This document shows, one piece after another, positions 22,183 through 35,620 of a DNA stretch of 64,000 nt. The stretch is from Viola odorata. Its lineage: Eukaryota > Streptophyta > Magnoliopsida > Malpighiales > Violaceae. The DNA lies in the NCBI GenBank assembly GCA_963691705.1, contig OY829538.1, forward strand, positions 12,240,443 through 12,304,442, given 5' to 3'. The notes under the pieces were generated by a model. The model worked only from the letters and a program-made list of their open reading frames with translations, made no database searches and had not been told where the DNA came from. How positions within the stretch are numbered: position 1 is the first letter of the stretch; each line of letters starts with the position of its first letter. The position numbers were made by a program, and so were the translations under genes.

Positions 22183-24636
22183 CTAACATCAGTAGTCTCA
22201 TGCAACAAGCAAAAAGATTATTGATTATTTCAAACCCTACTTTCCCGTTCAAGCAAGCTTGATCAAAATCTGAACAATGCACAAGAAACCACTGCAAACT
22301 GATTATAACTGTACCAACTGAAGCTGTCTTTGTAACTAAACTTCTGAGCAATCTGTTTAAAAAGGCAGGTTTTAGTTCATGAATGAGGTTAATCATTGGC
22401 CCAAGAAATATGGGAAATGGAAAATAATAAATAGACATCATATGTTTCATACTTTATAATATAAAAGGATCTTGTCAACGCTTCTGAAGAATTAAGCACT
22501 GTTTTATCTAGATGTTGCTATCACATGCTTTATTCATTCGCTACTTTCTTATGGTAACAGAAGAAGGTTGAGACACCAAGTTTTCAGATGCATTGTACAC
22601 TAATTGCCAGAAGGCCAAAGACGAAGAACATCAATATCCGTCGAAGGAGGATAGTTGCAGTAGGTTCATGATCAAACATAAACCTAGTCGAATCATTTGA
22701 CATGGATCTTAAAATCTAAAAAGGGATTTCTGAAAGGAATTTGACCGAAATTGCAAAGAGCACCATACTAGGGTTTTGTTCATTTTACATGAATAATCTG
22801 GAATATTTGTATTTTTTTTAATCCCAAATCAGGAAGCACTTTCAGTGTTAAACATGCAACATTTACTGAACAGTTAAACCCAAAAATCTTGCAGTTACAG
22901 TACTGACCAACATGAGCATATTATGATCTATACTCAATTGATGCCAAACAAAATTATAGTATTATCCACAGAATACTAAAACAGTTAGAGTAAGCGCAAG
23001 CATGTAGAAGATAAACATAAATTACAGACAAAGGAATTTGCACAAAAAGCCTGTTTAGTAGTAATATCTCTAGCTCATGTTTTCCCCTAAAATGGATCAC
23101 ATTTTTTTTTTCTAAACTATCCTACTTCCTCTCTTCTTTTTTTCACATTATTACAAATTATTCTCACAATTTAAATTGAGCATCCTTTAATAATTTGCAA
23201 TAACCCAAAGGCCTTAAATCTAGTTCATTAAAATCTTCATACTTCACATAACAAACCTTCTCCCTTTAAAAAGGTATTAACACATTCATCATTTAATAAC
23301 AATAACTATCCTCTAAACAAGGAATCAAAAATTCAATGTAACCTACTGCTTGATTCATTTAATTAGCTAAAAAAAAGTGCTACAGCCAGTCTGGCAAATT
23401 TTCCCATATGCCATCTCTTGTCAATAGCTCATCACTTTGTATAACCATGATAAATTTACTAATATATATCTAAGAATCACTTGCCCCTACAACTATCCTC
23501 TTTAAGTAAATATACAATGCATTTAAATACAGTTACTCAGAAATAGAAAATCAGTACAAGTATGAAATACCAATCGAGACCTACTCCAAATATGAATATC
23601 ATATTATTGACAACCAAGTTCCCAGTGATACTGGAAAAAACCCATCACTGTAATTAGACTGGATATAAGTTTGAGCATTTAACCAAATCACATTATTAGT
23701 AACAGTTTCGCTAATCGTAACCGCTAAATCTAGGCTGTCCATGTGCATAAAAAGCATGCACGTGGGTCCCACCAACACCGGTGAACAGAAAAGAACCCTA
23801 ATCGGACAGCAGCGATAAAACCAAAGTGACTGACTTGGGCATTTCCTTATCAGATTTCACTCAATGCATTGAATCATCCACAACAAAATCAGAGTCAAGA
23901 AATGCATTGAAATGCTACAAATGACGAAGAACCAAAAATGTGACATGACGCTGCTGCTGCTGCTACAGTAATCCATACATTTCAAGAGAGAAAAAATATA
24001 TTAAAAAAAAAGAGTATAAATTATGATGCCAAAATGAAACACCCAGATCCTACAATCGGACCTCAATTTTGCAGAGATTAGAAGCTAAAACCCTAACCCA
24101 CAGCAGACCCAGTTGCCAATTTCCCGTAAAACCCTACACATATCAGAAACATGTGAAACATGCCTAACCAAGCATGTCCCTCTGATACACAGGAACAGCA
24201 ACAACATCAATTACAACAACAACAATCAATTAATCCTAATTAAAACTGTCATTAGAAACCCAATATGGGTTTCTAATCTTTCACATTGTTGACATGCGAG
24301 TGTGTATGTTAAGGTCAAAAGGGCAGCAGCTCGTACAAGGTTTGCAGAGAAACAAAAATAAATAAATAAACAAAATAAATAGAGAAGAATAAATGTGACA
24401 TACCAATTAACACAAGCATATATACATGCATACATAGATGGGTCATTCCCTGCCCAGTGCACCCACCCTCTGCCTAGAAAAAAGCCAACAACAATAATAA
24501 CAATACAGACATAGACATGGATATGGACTGCAGAAATTAAAAAGTAGCAGTGGTAATGAAATGTTACCCTTTCAGAGAAAACCAAACAAAAAAAAAATAG
24601 TGTTTTGCCAAAGGGAAGGGAGATTGATGATTTTAC
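22183..24636 (-). other. Probable 5'UTR intron of the SUVR5-like gene
   Basis: An acceptor (GATGTTAG, after 22183) lies eight bases before the start codon. A good donor (AAAG|GTAAAA) at 24636 follows a purine-rich leader that begins just downstream of a TATA-like tract. Between them there is no gene. Only transcript data can confirm it; a leader intron of 2.4 kb is otherwise the simplest reading. Confidence 0.5.
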
Positions 24637-24742
24637 CTTTTTAAGGTTTTCCCCCCGTGGCTTGGCTTTCTCTTCTTGCTGTCGTTGTGTTTTTTTTTTT
24701 TTTTTTTTTTGACCCCCTCCTCGACTCAATATATATATAATA
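24637..24742 (-). promoter_or_regulatory. Probable SUVR5 core promoter and first leader exon
   Basis: On the minus strand a TTATATATAT tract (24731-24740) is followed by a GA/CT-rich stretch, a long A run (24691-24713) and a purine-rich leader up to the donor at 24636. A second TATATAAA lies on the plus strand at about 24747, so the direction of promoter activity is not certain. Confidence 0.42.
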
Positions 24743-26382
24743 CGGCCTATATAAAGGAAAACATACACAAAAGATGTGTCTGTTTTTTTCTGGTGACCTA
24801 TTTTATTTTGTAACTTTATTCCGTGGCCTAAACATAGAGTGAGAGAGTTTGAGATTTCGAGATGCGAGAACATTTTTTTTTCAGGTGGGGAGGTACAAAT
24901 CTTATTGGGGGTATTGGGTGGCTGTGTTTTTAGTCTTTAAGATGAACAACGACGTAGTGGGAGGGTAAAACGCCGGCGTATTGTAGGGATTTTTATTGGA
25001 ATTGCTTTCACCTTGCTTAATTGATTTAATCATTTATATATCTGTATACAAACATGAAATTGCTATCCCTATTCAGGAAGGAAAAAATATTCTCAAATTA
25101 AATAAGAAAATAAACAAACTCAAAAGGAAGAAATTGTCACTTTCCATATGAGCAAAATGACTAGAAACCGATTTTAATCTGAATCTGATTTGGTCCGTTA
25201 TGAATTTTGCAGATATAGAGTGATAATTACAAGTAATTAATTTGATAAGATCTAAACATGAAATATTTTATTAGAGAAAATCTAATAAGGAACAAATTAT
25301 TACTTTTCTTAAGAGCGAGATGACGATAAAACGCAATTTAATTTTTTTATTTACGATAACTTTTAACGGACAATGCTTCACTTACTACCAAATCTTATAA
25401 ATTTTTCTATCTTTTTTTCACTTGTTTGTCCCTTATATTTTAATTAGAAAAATAACATTAACGGTTCAAATGAGATATCATGCTAAACCAGCATTTTGAA
25501 AGGGTTAAATTAGACAATTTTAGTGATCAATATTAAGGAGAAAAAAATGTTAATAAAAGTACCTAATGTGTTATTTATAAGGTATTATCAATAACATTTT
25601 GTTTGTATAATTTTTTTAATTATAAGGTGAAATTTTCGTCTCTTTTTTTTAATCTCCATTGAACTTCTTTTTGTGTCATCTTTTATCTTTGGAAAAAGCC
25701 ATAAAATCACCCCACGTTTGTACTAAATGTCTGGAAAATACCTCAAATTTATAATTAAGTCAAATAGAACCTCACATTTGTCAATTTTAACAGATCATAC
25801 CCTAATTTTAAAATTATCTTAAGCTCTATTTGGCTCTTCTAAAAATTTACCTTAAATTTAGCTGAAGTGAAAATTAATTTATAAAAAAATGACATTGAAA
25901 ATTTTTCATCTATCTCTTACACCAGATAGACGCAGACGTGACATAACCTAATAAAAATAAAAAATAAGAATGAAAATATAATCTAGAATTTTAGACAATT
26001 AATTAATGCTCAGTTATGCTTTACTGCATTTTCAAGCAATTTTTAGATATTATTTGAAAATTCTATGATGGTTGATACCTAGTTTAATATAATCCAGATA
26101 ATTAATTAACTCGTGTCCAATTTATTTTTTTACTTTCGATAAAATTTCAAAGTTTACATTATTTTTTGTTTAGATTAACATAATATGCATTTTTAGATAT
26201 GTGGGATTGATTTTTCGTTTAATTTCATTTTTTTCAATATTTTCACGTCAACGTTTATTGAGTGTAAGGAAAGAGATGAAAAAAAATCTTGTCATTTTTT
26301 TAATAAATTAATTTTCACATCAATTAAACAGGTTTTAAGATAATTTTAAAATTATGGTGTGATATGTTAAAATTAATAAATA

Positions 26383-26642
26383 CTCCCTCTGGTACGTTTT
26401 ATATGACGTTTTAGCATTTGCTTTTACTGTTTCGGCACGTATCTTAAAGCGGCCAGCAGACTCACTATTTGAGATAATTTTGCCTCTAATTTTTTCTCGG
26501 AATTACGTTAAGGATTAACGTACGTTCGAAAAAAAGTACGAATTTTTTTGGGGTCAAATAGTGAGTCATTCGGCTTCCTCAATATGCGTTCCCTACTGAA
26601 TATTAGGATGCGAGAAAGTCATATAAAACGTGCCAGAGAGAG
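26383..26642. mobile_element. Stowaway-like MITE
   Basis: CTCCCTCTGGTACGTTTT at the left is inverted as AAAACGTGCCAGAGAGAG at the right, with TA on both sides (26381-26382, 26643-26644). It is 260 bp with no coding capacity. The interior differs from the MITE at 11144-11404, so it is a different family. Confidence 0.85.
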
Positions 26643-28070
26643 TATGTAGTTCTATTTAACTCAATTACAAACATGAGATATTTTTTGAACATTTAGTACA
26701 ATTGATTTTATGGTTTTTTACTTTTATCTTTTAACTTGCTCAAAAGTGCAACATGGAAACATATAAATATTAATTAGAATAATTTTATATTTAAAATTGT
26801 AAATAAAAAAAAATACTTGGCTTGCAAATCGGAAACGGGCTCAACATTAAACTTAGGCTCATCTGGAGTTTATCTATGAATCTAACTTGTCTTTTTTTGT
26901 AACCACAGTGATGAGTCTAGAATCATTTAATCTTTTCTTGTCCACCTACTAAGGTGATTTGACAAGCTTTTAAAGCTTCGTGGGATTATTAAGCTTGTTG
27001 GCGGCTGTAATTCTGAATTTACTACCCTAACACTATTTATAAAAAAATCAAGTGCTTCCCAGACATGCTCATTCGTATGTAGAAAATAAAAGGTGGTGAT
27101 TTTTCTCGCAACCTTACATTTTGGATTTAATAATTTAAAATTATATTATAAAATAAAATAAAAAGTTAATCTAGTAAATGTCTAAGTGTAAGAGTATAGG
27201 AGTATAATTTCGTGTGTAAAAATAACACCATCCAAAAATAAAATAAAAATGATCTGAGTTGCGTTCCAATTATAGTTTCTGATTGTAGTTCTCTTACAAT
27301 CAAACCAATTTAGTTTCTTTTACACAGATAAGAATGGTAAATGAGATAATTCGAATTTGAGACCTTCAACTTCCTACTTTAGATAAAGTACTACTGACTT
27401 ATAAGCTTATTCATATCGAACCAATCTAGTTAAACAATTCGGTTGGTTTGGGATTTTAAACCACGGAACTTGTACTTGTGTTCATGAATCCAAATTACAA
27501 TTTACGTTGCAAATAAGCTCGGCCCAAGTATAAGTCCATTCCTAAAACAAAGAAAGAAAAGAAACAGCATAGGAAAGCCCAGTCCAACCCATAGTCTAAC
27601 TTTAGGAACAACTACAATTTTAGAGTGTATTAACTCGTTACTCCACTGTGACTTTTCACACAGTTTAAAAAAAATGTAATAGTTGTTTATCAAGTTGTAC
27701 TTTTGAAACTAATTTTTTAGAATTAACTTTTGGAGTAAAAGGTTAGCATTGAAGACACTCGCAAGAAAATCAATTATTTGTACTTTGAGGGGGTATTATA
27801 GTAATCTGAAAAGTCGAAAATTTGACTGAGACTTCATTTTAGGACAGACAAAAAAGAAAACGTAGACTTATAAATTGGGAGAGAAGGAGTATTTTGAAGT
27901 AGAGACTCAAATGTTATGGATGGGAGAAGATTTAATACCCGGTTGGTTGTGGTGTTTTAAGGAAGGTTGTCAACCCCGTACCCGTAAGTGTTTCGGTTTC
28001 GCTATTGGGTATAAAATGTACCAAGTTCAGTCAAAATATCGGTCTCAGTTAGCATCTCGAAATTTCATTT

Positions 28071-28092
28071 TATATATATATATATATATATA
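28071..28092. repeat. (TA)11 microsatellite
   Basis: Uninterrupted TA dinucleotides. Confidence 0.95.
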
Positions 28093-30255
28093 AACTTATA
28101 TACAAAGTTATACGCATTCAATACACTTATAATATTTTTTTAGTATTATGATGAAATGTACCGTCTATACCAACCGATATAACCAAAATGACTGGATGTA
28201 GCGAGATAGAAATCGAGATAGTACAACGTATATTTTATATCATTTTTTTTATTAGGATGAAACATACCAACCATATCTGCCGGTATAATATTAGATTTGA
28301 TAATATCGATTGTCAAAATTGAACGAAATGGATGGTGGACTTATGTCATAAAGATTAAACCAATCACTCTGCACAAGAATTGAACAATTCAACTAGTTTC
28401 GTAGGTGGCTTAATCATAAGATACTGTAGCTGGTGACAAATGTTTAGTATCATTTCTATATAATTATCGCATTATAGTGGGTATAATTTAGTTGTAAGAG
28501 TATGATAACTGGGTGATTTATTGAAATGGATAGGTTTTTTTTTTAAGTGGATAAATAAATAGTAGTATTAATTAACTAAGAAATACAATTGATTAATTGT
28601 ATATAGGGTAAAAGCTTTAAAAAATCTAAATTTTAATTTTTTAACTAATCATTTTTTAGATTATTTGTTTATTTAATAATTTTCTAAACTTGTATATTTT
28701 TGTTTAATTACCCCGGTAGTTAAATACAACATATATGTCATCTTCTCGTTAAAAAAATCATCATGCCAAGGGAAATCCCTCCCGATTTTTATCAGTTAAC
28801 AAGTTAAATCTTATAAGTGAACTTTAAGGTTGGTAAGTAATTATGGTTCTTAATAGAGAGATTTCTTTAAGAAACTTGATACAGGAAGTGAGTAAAAAGT
28901 TAAAATTAAAGTTTCTCTGATTTACTTTGTGTTGTTACAATTGGTTAATTTGAAACTTAAATTTTACCATTACTCCATGAGAAATAAATCTTTTATCATT
29001 TATTACAATATCTTTTTTCCATTCTCAAGACTTTAAATTTGAGACCTTGTTTAATGCATGGTGGAAAAAAAATTTATCACTTAATTACTACTAATATTGA
29101 TATTAAAGATTTTTTTAAAATTTAGAGGTATTTGAGAATAATATAATATATTGTTTATATACTTTAACACACCTAATTAAAATAGTCAAACGGGTTGACC
29201 CGATCCGTTTAAAATGTGATCCTTTAAATTAAAGGGTTGACCCAATTTGATTTATCAACCCGGACCGACCCATTTGACCATTTTAATCAAAATAACGTCG
29301 TTTTGATGTTGTCTAAAATTATGAAAATTTAGAAAATTAAAAAATATCTAAAAAATATAATAAAAACAATGAAGGACGGAAAAAATATAAAAAATCAGAA
29401 AAGTATAATAAAAACATAAGAAAAAATATATATATATTGTTTTTTTATTTCAGTGTGTAATTATTTCAATTTTTCGAAGTGGAGTTGAGCAAATTATTTC
29501 AAAAAATAAGACCAAACGAGAATTATTGACCAAATGATTATATAGAGATGGCTTCCGTAGATATATTAAATAACAATGATAATTGACGAGAAAGTGTCAT
29601 TGGTACAGACTACAGTAGCAGGTGCATGTGGTTGAGTGGGTGGTAAGCGGTCAAACAGGTGGACTCATTTACTAACAAGTAGGGTGAGTCCGATCTTAAT
29701 TTTAAACGGATTAGAAATTATTTATTTTTACCCGTCTAAAGTGAACTGGGTAATCGACTTGATAGATCAGATTAATTTTGACACTTTTAATATTTACCCA
29801 AATCATAAGAAAAATATACCATACTCTTGTAGTAAGTGAAATTTTCTCCATATAGTAGTTCCCTTGTTTTTATTTGTTTGTTTGAAGAAATGGAATAATT
29901 TTTTTAGTGCGTGTGTATAGATAGTGGTCATCCATTTCTTGTGGTGCAAGTCATTTTTAGTGCTATATATATTAAATGCATGAGAATCCAAGCTACAATA
30001 AATTATGGTGCAAATAGTGGCCATCGACATGTGATATAAAAAACTTGTGGTGCAATAGTGGTCATCCCAATAGAATTTGCTAGTCTGCCAATCAAGTAGA
30101 TATGTTAGTACTGAACATAAAATAAACTTTATTTTTATTTTCATAGAATTACAGAATAGAAAAAAAGACAGTTTTGTTATTTTTTATGGTTGAAGTAAAT
30201 GATTTTCTAGTCAGAAGAAGGATGACAATAAATGCTTTCGCTTCTCTTTTATCTA

Positions 30256-32889
30256 CTCCCTCTAGACAAATTTATCTGTAGTCTAGGAATAGTAGAGAGA
30301 TTTTAGGTTGTTTTTTTTTTTGTTGTTTCAAAACTACTCTTACTTTTAGTTAAATTAACAAGCCAACTCATTCTTGGTTAACTATTGACAACAATGCATT
30401 CATGTCATATACGCGTTTTGGGTTTGGCTTCTCCACCCAAATTTCAGGTTCCATTGTTTGAAATAAAAATGGAAATTTTCATTTTCCCACCAATTCCCAA
30501 ATTTGATCCCCTAATTTTGTGAAATCATTCCCCCTCATTTCACCAAAATTAATTTCCCCTCTTCTTTCTCTGTTTTCTCACAGAAATAATGGAGGCTTTT
30601 GAGAGTGATTCATCTAATTTCTTCCCCCAAAATCTACTCAATACTCCATCACCTCCAATTCCTTACTTCACTAATGAAGATGAAGAAGTTCTCACCGAAT
30701 TTCCAGTCTTACATGATGATGATGATGAAAGAAACTGTATAGACAATCCAAATTATAATGGGGATGCAGAAACGCAATTTAACAATGAAGGTCAACCTAT
30801 TTTCATGGGAGTGCTGAATTGTCTAATGGGTGTATTTAGTGTCAGCTATGGTTTTTCTTTCTAGTTTGAATTGGATGATTTAAATGGTTAACTCGAATTT
30901 TATGTTATTGATGGTGGATCTTCATGTTGTTGTTCTAAATGAATTGGTTGATTTTAAATATGGTAACAATGTGTAAAATTTGTTGAATGCATTAGTTGAA
31001 TGTCAATTTCGCTAACTTTACAATAGGATAACTAATCAATCATATGAGAATGTTAATATTGGAGAAGATGGTGGGTTTGAGGATGTCTGAAAAAATATAT
31101 GGTACGAATAAATATTTATTGTTTGCTTGATGATTCTATGAAATTTTATGTAATCTTCTTTCAGAAAACTTCTTTAGTTGAATGTTGTTACTCGATTTTC
31201 TTTACTTTTGTGATTTTAGTTTTTTCGTTTCTGCATCCCCATTGTAATTCCCACAAATTTCTAAATTTTATTCTAATCATCTTTCACTTTTTATATACAA
31301 GTTGACAATCAACCACCAACCGCCGTTAACCGGAAGGAGCTGAACGATGATGAACACCTTCTTGCTTATTCCATGCTCCTTTAAAAAAGCAGCAATGACA
31401 AGCTTAACAGGAGTATGACAAAAGAGGTAGCTCTACTCTTTAATGTCTCCATCAGATCAATTGAACGTTTGTGGAAACGAGGAAACGAGGAAACGAATCT
31501 AGTAACCACAATATTTTAAAAATCATAGTGAGAAATTGTAGGAGAAAGAGGGTTCAATTTGATTTAGAGAGGGTGAGAAATATTTCTTTGAGGAGGAGGA
31601 CAACATTAAGGTGTCTTGCTCAGGCTTTGGGTGTGTCAAAGACATTATTGGCTTCAAGATTGAAGACTAGTGAATTGAAACGGCACAGTAATTACATTTA
31701 TCCATCTCTAACAGAGGGTAATCGTTTTAGACGGATAGAACATTGTCTATCCATGATAGACTCAGCGACTGTTCCAACGAATCCCACCTTTCTTGAAATG
31801 GAAAATGTAATTCACATTGATGAGAAATGGTTCAGCATGACAAGGAAGATTCAGACATATTACCTCTTGGCAGATGAAGAAGAACCGATGCGAACCTGTA
31901 AAAGCACCAACTTCATTCCAAAAAATTATGTTCATGACAACTGTTGCTAGACCCAGGTATGACTCTCAAGGAAATTGCACATTTTATGGTAAAATAGGTG
32001 TGTTTCCAATGGTTTATGAGGTTGTTGCAATTAGGAGGAGTGTTAATAGAGTAGCTGGGACCTTAGAAGTAAAGGCAATCCCAAGGATTAGTAGAGACGT
32101 GATTAGAACGTTCATGATTTCAAAAATTCTTCCTGCAATTAAAGATAAATTGCCTAGGGATAGCATAACAAAGCCAATTCTAATTCAGCAGGATAATGCT
32201 AAGACCCATATCTATGGGGATGATGTTGATTTCTTACTAGCAATACAAAATTCAGGATTGAATGTCAGGATATTATGTCAACCACCTAATTCCCCTGATC
32301 TGAATGTGTTGGATTTAGTTTTTTTTTAGAGCAATTCAATCTTTGCAAGAGAAAGAGTGTGCAAACTCAGTTGTGTAATTGATTGCAGCTGTTGAGAAGT
32401 CATTTTATGAGTTTTCAGATAAGAAATCAAACAACATAGTCATCACTCTTCAGTCTTGCATGAGTGAAGTACTTAGCAACCTAGGTTCCAATATATACAA
32501 AATCCCTCACCTACAAAAAGATCAGTTGGAAAGGCTAGGCATTTTACCATCAAGACTTCCATGCGATTCAGTTGTCATTATTGTTGCAATTGCTCATCTT
32601 CCTCAATGATCACTGTAAGTTTTAGTTACGAAGTAAGTATCCTATACTGTTTTATTTTCTATCATTTCATGTTATTGACTACTTGATTCCTAATGTTTGT
32701 CAGGTTGTCATAATGGGGATTATTTGGACTTAAAGTTATTTTTGAAAGAGATTTTTTGCGCCAGAGACATTGCCAATAGTTTTATGGCATTTTTGTTTAA
32801 AATTGGTCAATATGCTACAAGTTATAGGGTATATTATGACGTGATATAATGTGGATTTGTAGAAATAGATTAGTCTGATTTTGTGGGAG
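30256..32889 (+). mobile_element. Mariner-like element (plant MLE), degraded
   Basis: The transposase remnant below is flanked by TA-CTCCCTCTAGACAAA on the left (TA at 30254-30255) and a weak inverted counterpart ending GGGAG-TA at 32889-32891 on the right. CTCCCTC termini and TA duplication are typical of plant mariner elements. The right end is poorly matched, so that boundary is tentative. Confidence 0.55.
30589..32609 (+). pseudogene. Mariner-like transposase pseudogene (D,D39D type)
   Basis: A first segment from ATG 30589 encodes an acidic N-terminus. After an intron-like AT-rich gap, coding resumes about 31300 with the DNA-binding region. The catalytic part carries HIDEKWF, IQQDNAKTH and PPNSPDLNVLDL. 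Counting from the Asp of QQDN to the Asp of VLDL leaves 39 residues, as expected for plant mariner. The frame breaks twice: frame 1 to frame 2 near 31890, and frame 2 to frame 3 at a T run at about 32319-32327 where the ORF stops. A further TAA lies near 32374. The C-terminal YKIPHLQKDQLERLG segment ends at 32609. All three catalytic Asp codons survive, but no intact protein can be made. Confidence 0.88.
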
Positions 32890-33148
32890 TATAGTTTCCT
32901 TATAATTTTGGATGGGTTGATCAAACTCTGTCTGATATTTTGGGTTGATAGTAGATAAAATTTGCTCTTCTTTTTGTATATTGCTAGCAGATAAAGAAGG
33001 CGACTGGAGCTTGTACTAATTTTGAATAGTATATTTGGTTTATCATTTAGTTCTCAATATAGCTAAACTTTTACCAGAATTTGCTCTTCTATTTGTATAT
33101 TGCTAGCAGGTTTTGTGTTGATTGGTCCACTTCAGAACATAGGGTGTT
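32890..33148. other. Spacer between mariner remnant and solo LTR
   Basis: AT-rich. A TTTGTATATTGCTAGCAG string occurs twice (about 32973 and 33092), a minor direct repeat of about 120-bp spacing. No gene. Confidence 0.5.
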
Positions 33149-34694
33149 TGATCGTCACTTAAATGTAATAATATTTCATGATGCCTAATTGCACAATTAA
33201 AATGTGTAAAGGGCAAGTCAGGGTCGAACCACAGAAATTGAGGGATAAAAAATTCACTTTAAATGTATGACAGTAGCAAATGCAAACAAATAAAATGGTA
33301 AATCAAGGGCGATTTTATCGATTGATCTAGTCAATCTATCATAGAATCGGTTGCTAACAAAACAATTAATTAAAAACATATATCGATGACATGAACATAA
33401 AGAATAATTAAGGGCAAGATAATAAAGGAAGACTGTGAATAAATATATTAATCATATGAGACGGGATCTTAGCAAGGGGTGTTCGCAGGTTGCACGCAAG
33501 ATTAATTAGTCATTGGCTCAAAGATATTCCATCCTCATGCCATAGACATGCTATAGGAGCCACGTTTCCACGTAAACCCCCTACTTACCTTCTTAAGAGG
33601 AGCTACCTCCCGTTTCCACATATGAAGTAGCCTTGACGTTTCGCTGTCCCCCAAGGCATGAGTGCGGGGAGGCAATACTCAAAACGCCCATAAAGCGAAG
33701 GTAAGACACATCTAGGGCATGATACCTCTCAGCTTGTCAGACTCGCGGTAACGCCCTAGTTAACTGTTTGCCCTAGATGGAAGACTCTATCGCTATGACT
33801 CCACTAGGCGTCTACTACTCCTAAAGGCCTCACGTTGATGTTATCGCTGTTAGGATGACAACAATCACAAGAAAATACTAACAGTTGATCAGACCCTTAA
33901 CATTTCTAAATGATAATGGCAAGAAAATGGCAAACAATCAAATATGACAGTGAGAATGTACTAAGCATGTTTAAGCCTCTTAACTAATCCTTGCAACCCT
34001 TGAAACGCCTTTTACTAAGAAGATAAAAGCTTAGCTACTCATAATCAAACATAAACAGCAGATAAAAACAACAAATAGCATAAATTAAAGAGATGAGAAA
34101 AGAAAATGTATTAGAATAAACCGGTGGGGAAATCAATGCTTTGTTCCTCTTACAAGCTGACGGCGTTGCTAATGAGAGAGAACAAATCCCTAGAATTAAG
34201 GTGAAAGGTAAAAGTGTGTAATGTCAGTCGTTCTTACAAAAACCCTATAACTAAGCTTAAATATCCTAACAACCCGCTAGGGGACAAAAACAGCTAAGGG
34301 AAGAGAGTGATAACACATGGCAGGGCGTGCTCCTTAGAGGGGAATATTCTGGAATCTCTTGGAAGCGCCTGATTCCTTCTAGAAATGCAAAGAATCCCAT
34401 GTGAATCTTTGGGGATTCTCCTCTTTGGCTTTTGATTAAGATCTGATGCAGACGCGTCATGGGCACTAGACTGCTCACTGGTCTAGTTAGCGTCGAGGGC
34501 ACGACGATACATCGATCTTCTAGGCCTTGATCCTTAGTGCTCCCAAGAAATCCATCAAAACCGCATGTTTTCGTTCATTTCTTCCTTTTGGCACTAATCT
34601 GCAATAAAGATGGAAAAAGAGACAATTCAGCAGTATCATGCCCAAGAAAAGGTCAAAAATAAGGATAAAGATATGCTCAAGACACGCACTATCA
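33149..34694 (-). repeat. Solo LTR of an Athila-like family, antisense
   Basis: Reverse-complement blocks match the 1-6180 LTR (around 33600-33700 versus 550-650: the TTTGAGTATTGC, CTTGGGGGAC and CGTCAAGGCTACT blocks, in order). The plus-strand limits are TGATCGTCAC and CACTATCA, giving TGAT...ATCA termini. The flanks GTGTT (33144-33148) and GTGCT (34695-34699) match at 4 of 5 bases. No internal sequence is attached, so it is a solo LTR of about 1.55 kb, divergent from the first element. Confidence 0.72.
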
Positions 34695-35610
34695 GTGCTT
34701 CATTAGGATTTCAAGTATTGTGCAGGATTTCTGTAGGTTCCACCATTCTAATATGGATCTTGTTTATGCAATTGTTGCTACCCGAATTTTTACTTACGTC
34801 ACAACTTTTTTCTTCGTATCTTTTATTGCTTGTCACGTTTAAAAGCCCATTTACGTCAAATTTTAGTCAATTTTTTATCGTGGGATTTTTGTTTAATATT
34901 TTACTTCATTTCACGTTATTTTAGTTTTTTCGCTTTTTTACGTCATTCGAACTATTATCAGGTTCCGGACGAGCTTTTAAGCCTTAAATAAAATATTTCC
35001 ATTTAGGGAGTTGAGTTTGAATTTTCATTCGCATCATTTCGTCCCTTATATTTTATTACATGTCATAGTTATTTTCGTTCGGATTTATTATCGGTTTGTA
35101 GCCAGACCCCTATTAGGCCCGAACGAGCCTTTTAGACTTTAAATAAAATATTTTCATTCAGAGAGTTGAGTTCGTATTTTCGTTAGCATCATTTTGTTCC
35201 TTGCATTTTATTACGTATCACAGTCATTTTTGTTCGAATTTATTATCAGTTTTTACGAGATTTCTCATACTGATAGTTCGAACCAATTAATTAAGCATTA
35301 CGCATTTTCCACCTCACTTTGATCACAACCGTTGGATCAATATAATTTGACTTACGTATGCACATCCAACAGCCCAAACTCATTTTCATCATCATCTTTC
35401 CCTTGTCTGCGAGCCTTCAATGCAAAAAACTCAAGTTTTTGCACAAGCCCGTCGCTTCCTTTCCCATCTGCAGAAGCTTCCATCAATACTCACTACTCAC
35501 TACTCTGGCTCACTACTCTGGCTATTGTTCATCCCCACTCTCCCTTGGTCCTCACGTCCGCGATGCCCACTCTGGTTGTGGCCTCCAAGTCCACTCGTGG
35601 TTGTCTTGCC

Positions 35611-35620
35611 TATAAATAGC
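35611..35620 (+). promoter_or_regulatory. TATA box of the Ogre-like LTR
   Basis: TATAAATAGC in a GC-richer context (TTGCCTATAAATAGC), a strong plant core promoter match upstream of the long leader. Confidence 0.6.

Larger units (their letters stand above)
24900..30250. other. AT-rich intergenic region
   Basis: No protein-coding gene, tRNA or rRNA was recognised. It holds the MITE at 26383-26642 and a (TA)n tract at 28071-28092. Around 29170-29280 and 29640-29790 are short repeats with GGGTTGACCC-type motifs that look like worn transposon pieces. Around 29930-30070 a GTGGTGCAA / GTGGTCATCC motif recurs about three times. Confidence 0.6.

Noticed and set aside
24226..24873. A 215-aa minus-strand open frame over the SUVR5 promoter
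   Set aside because: It is built from simple sequence and a poly-Lys run, and overlaps the likely leader exon and TATA tract. No motif supports a protein.
30256..30300. A third separate Stowaway-like MITE
   Set aside because: Only one end is clear. It fits better as the left end of the mariner-like element.
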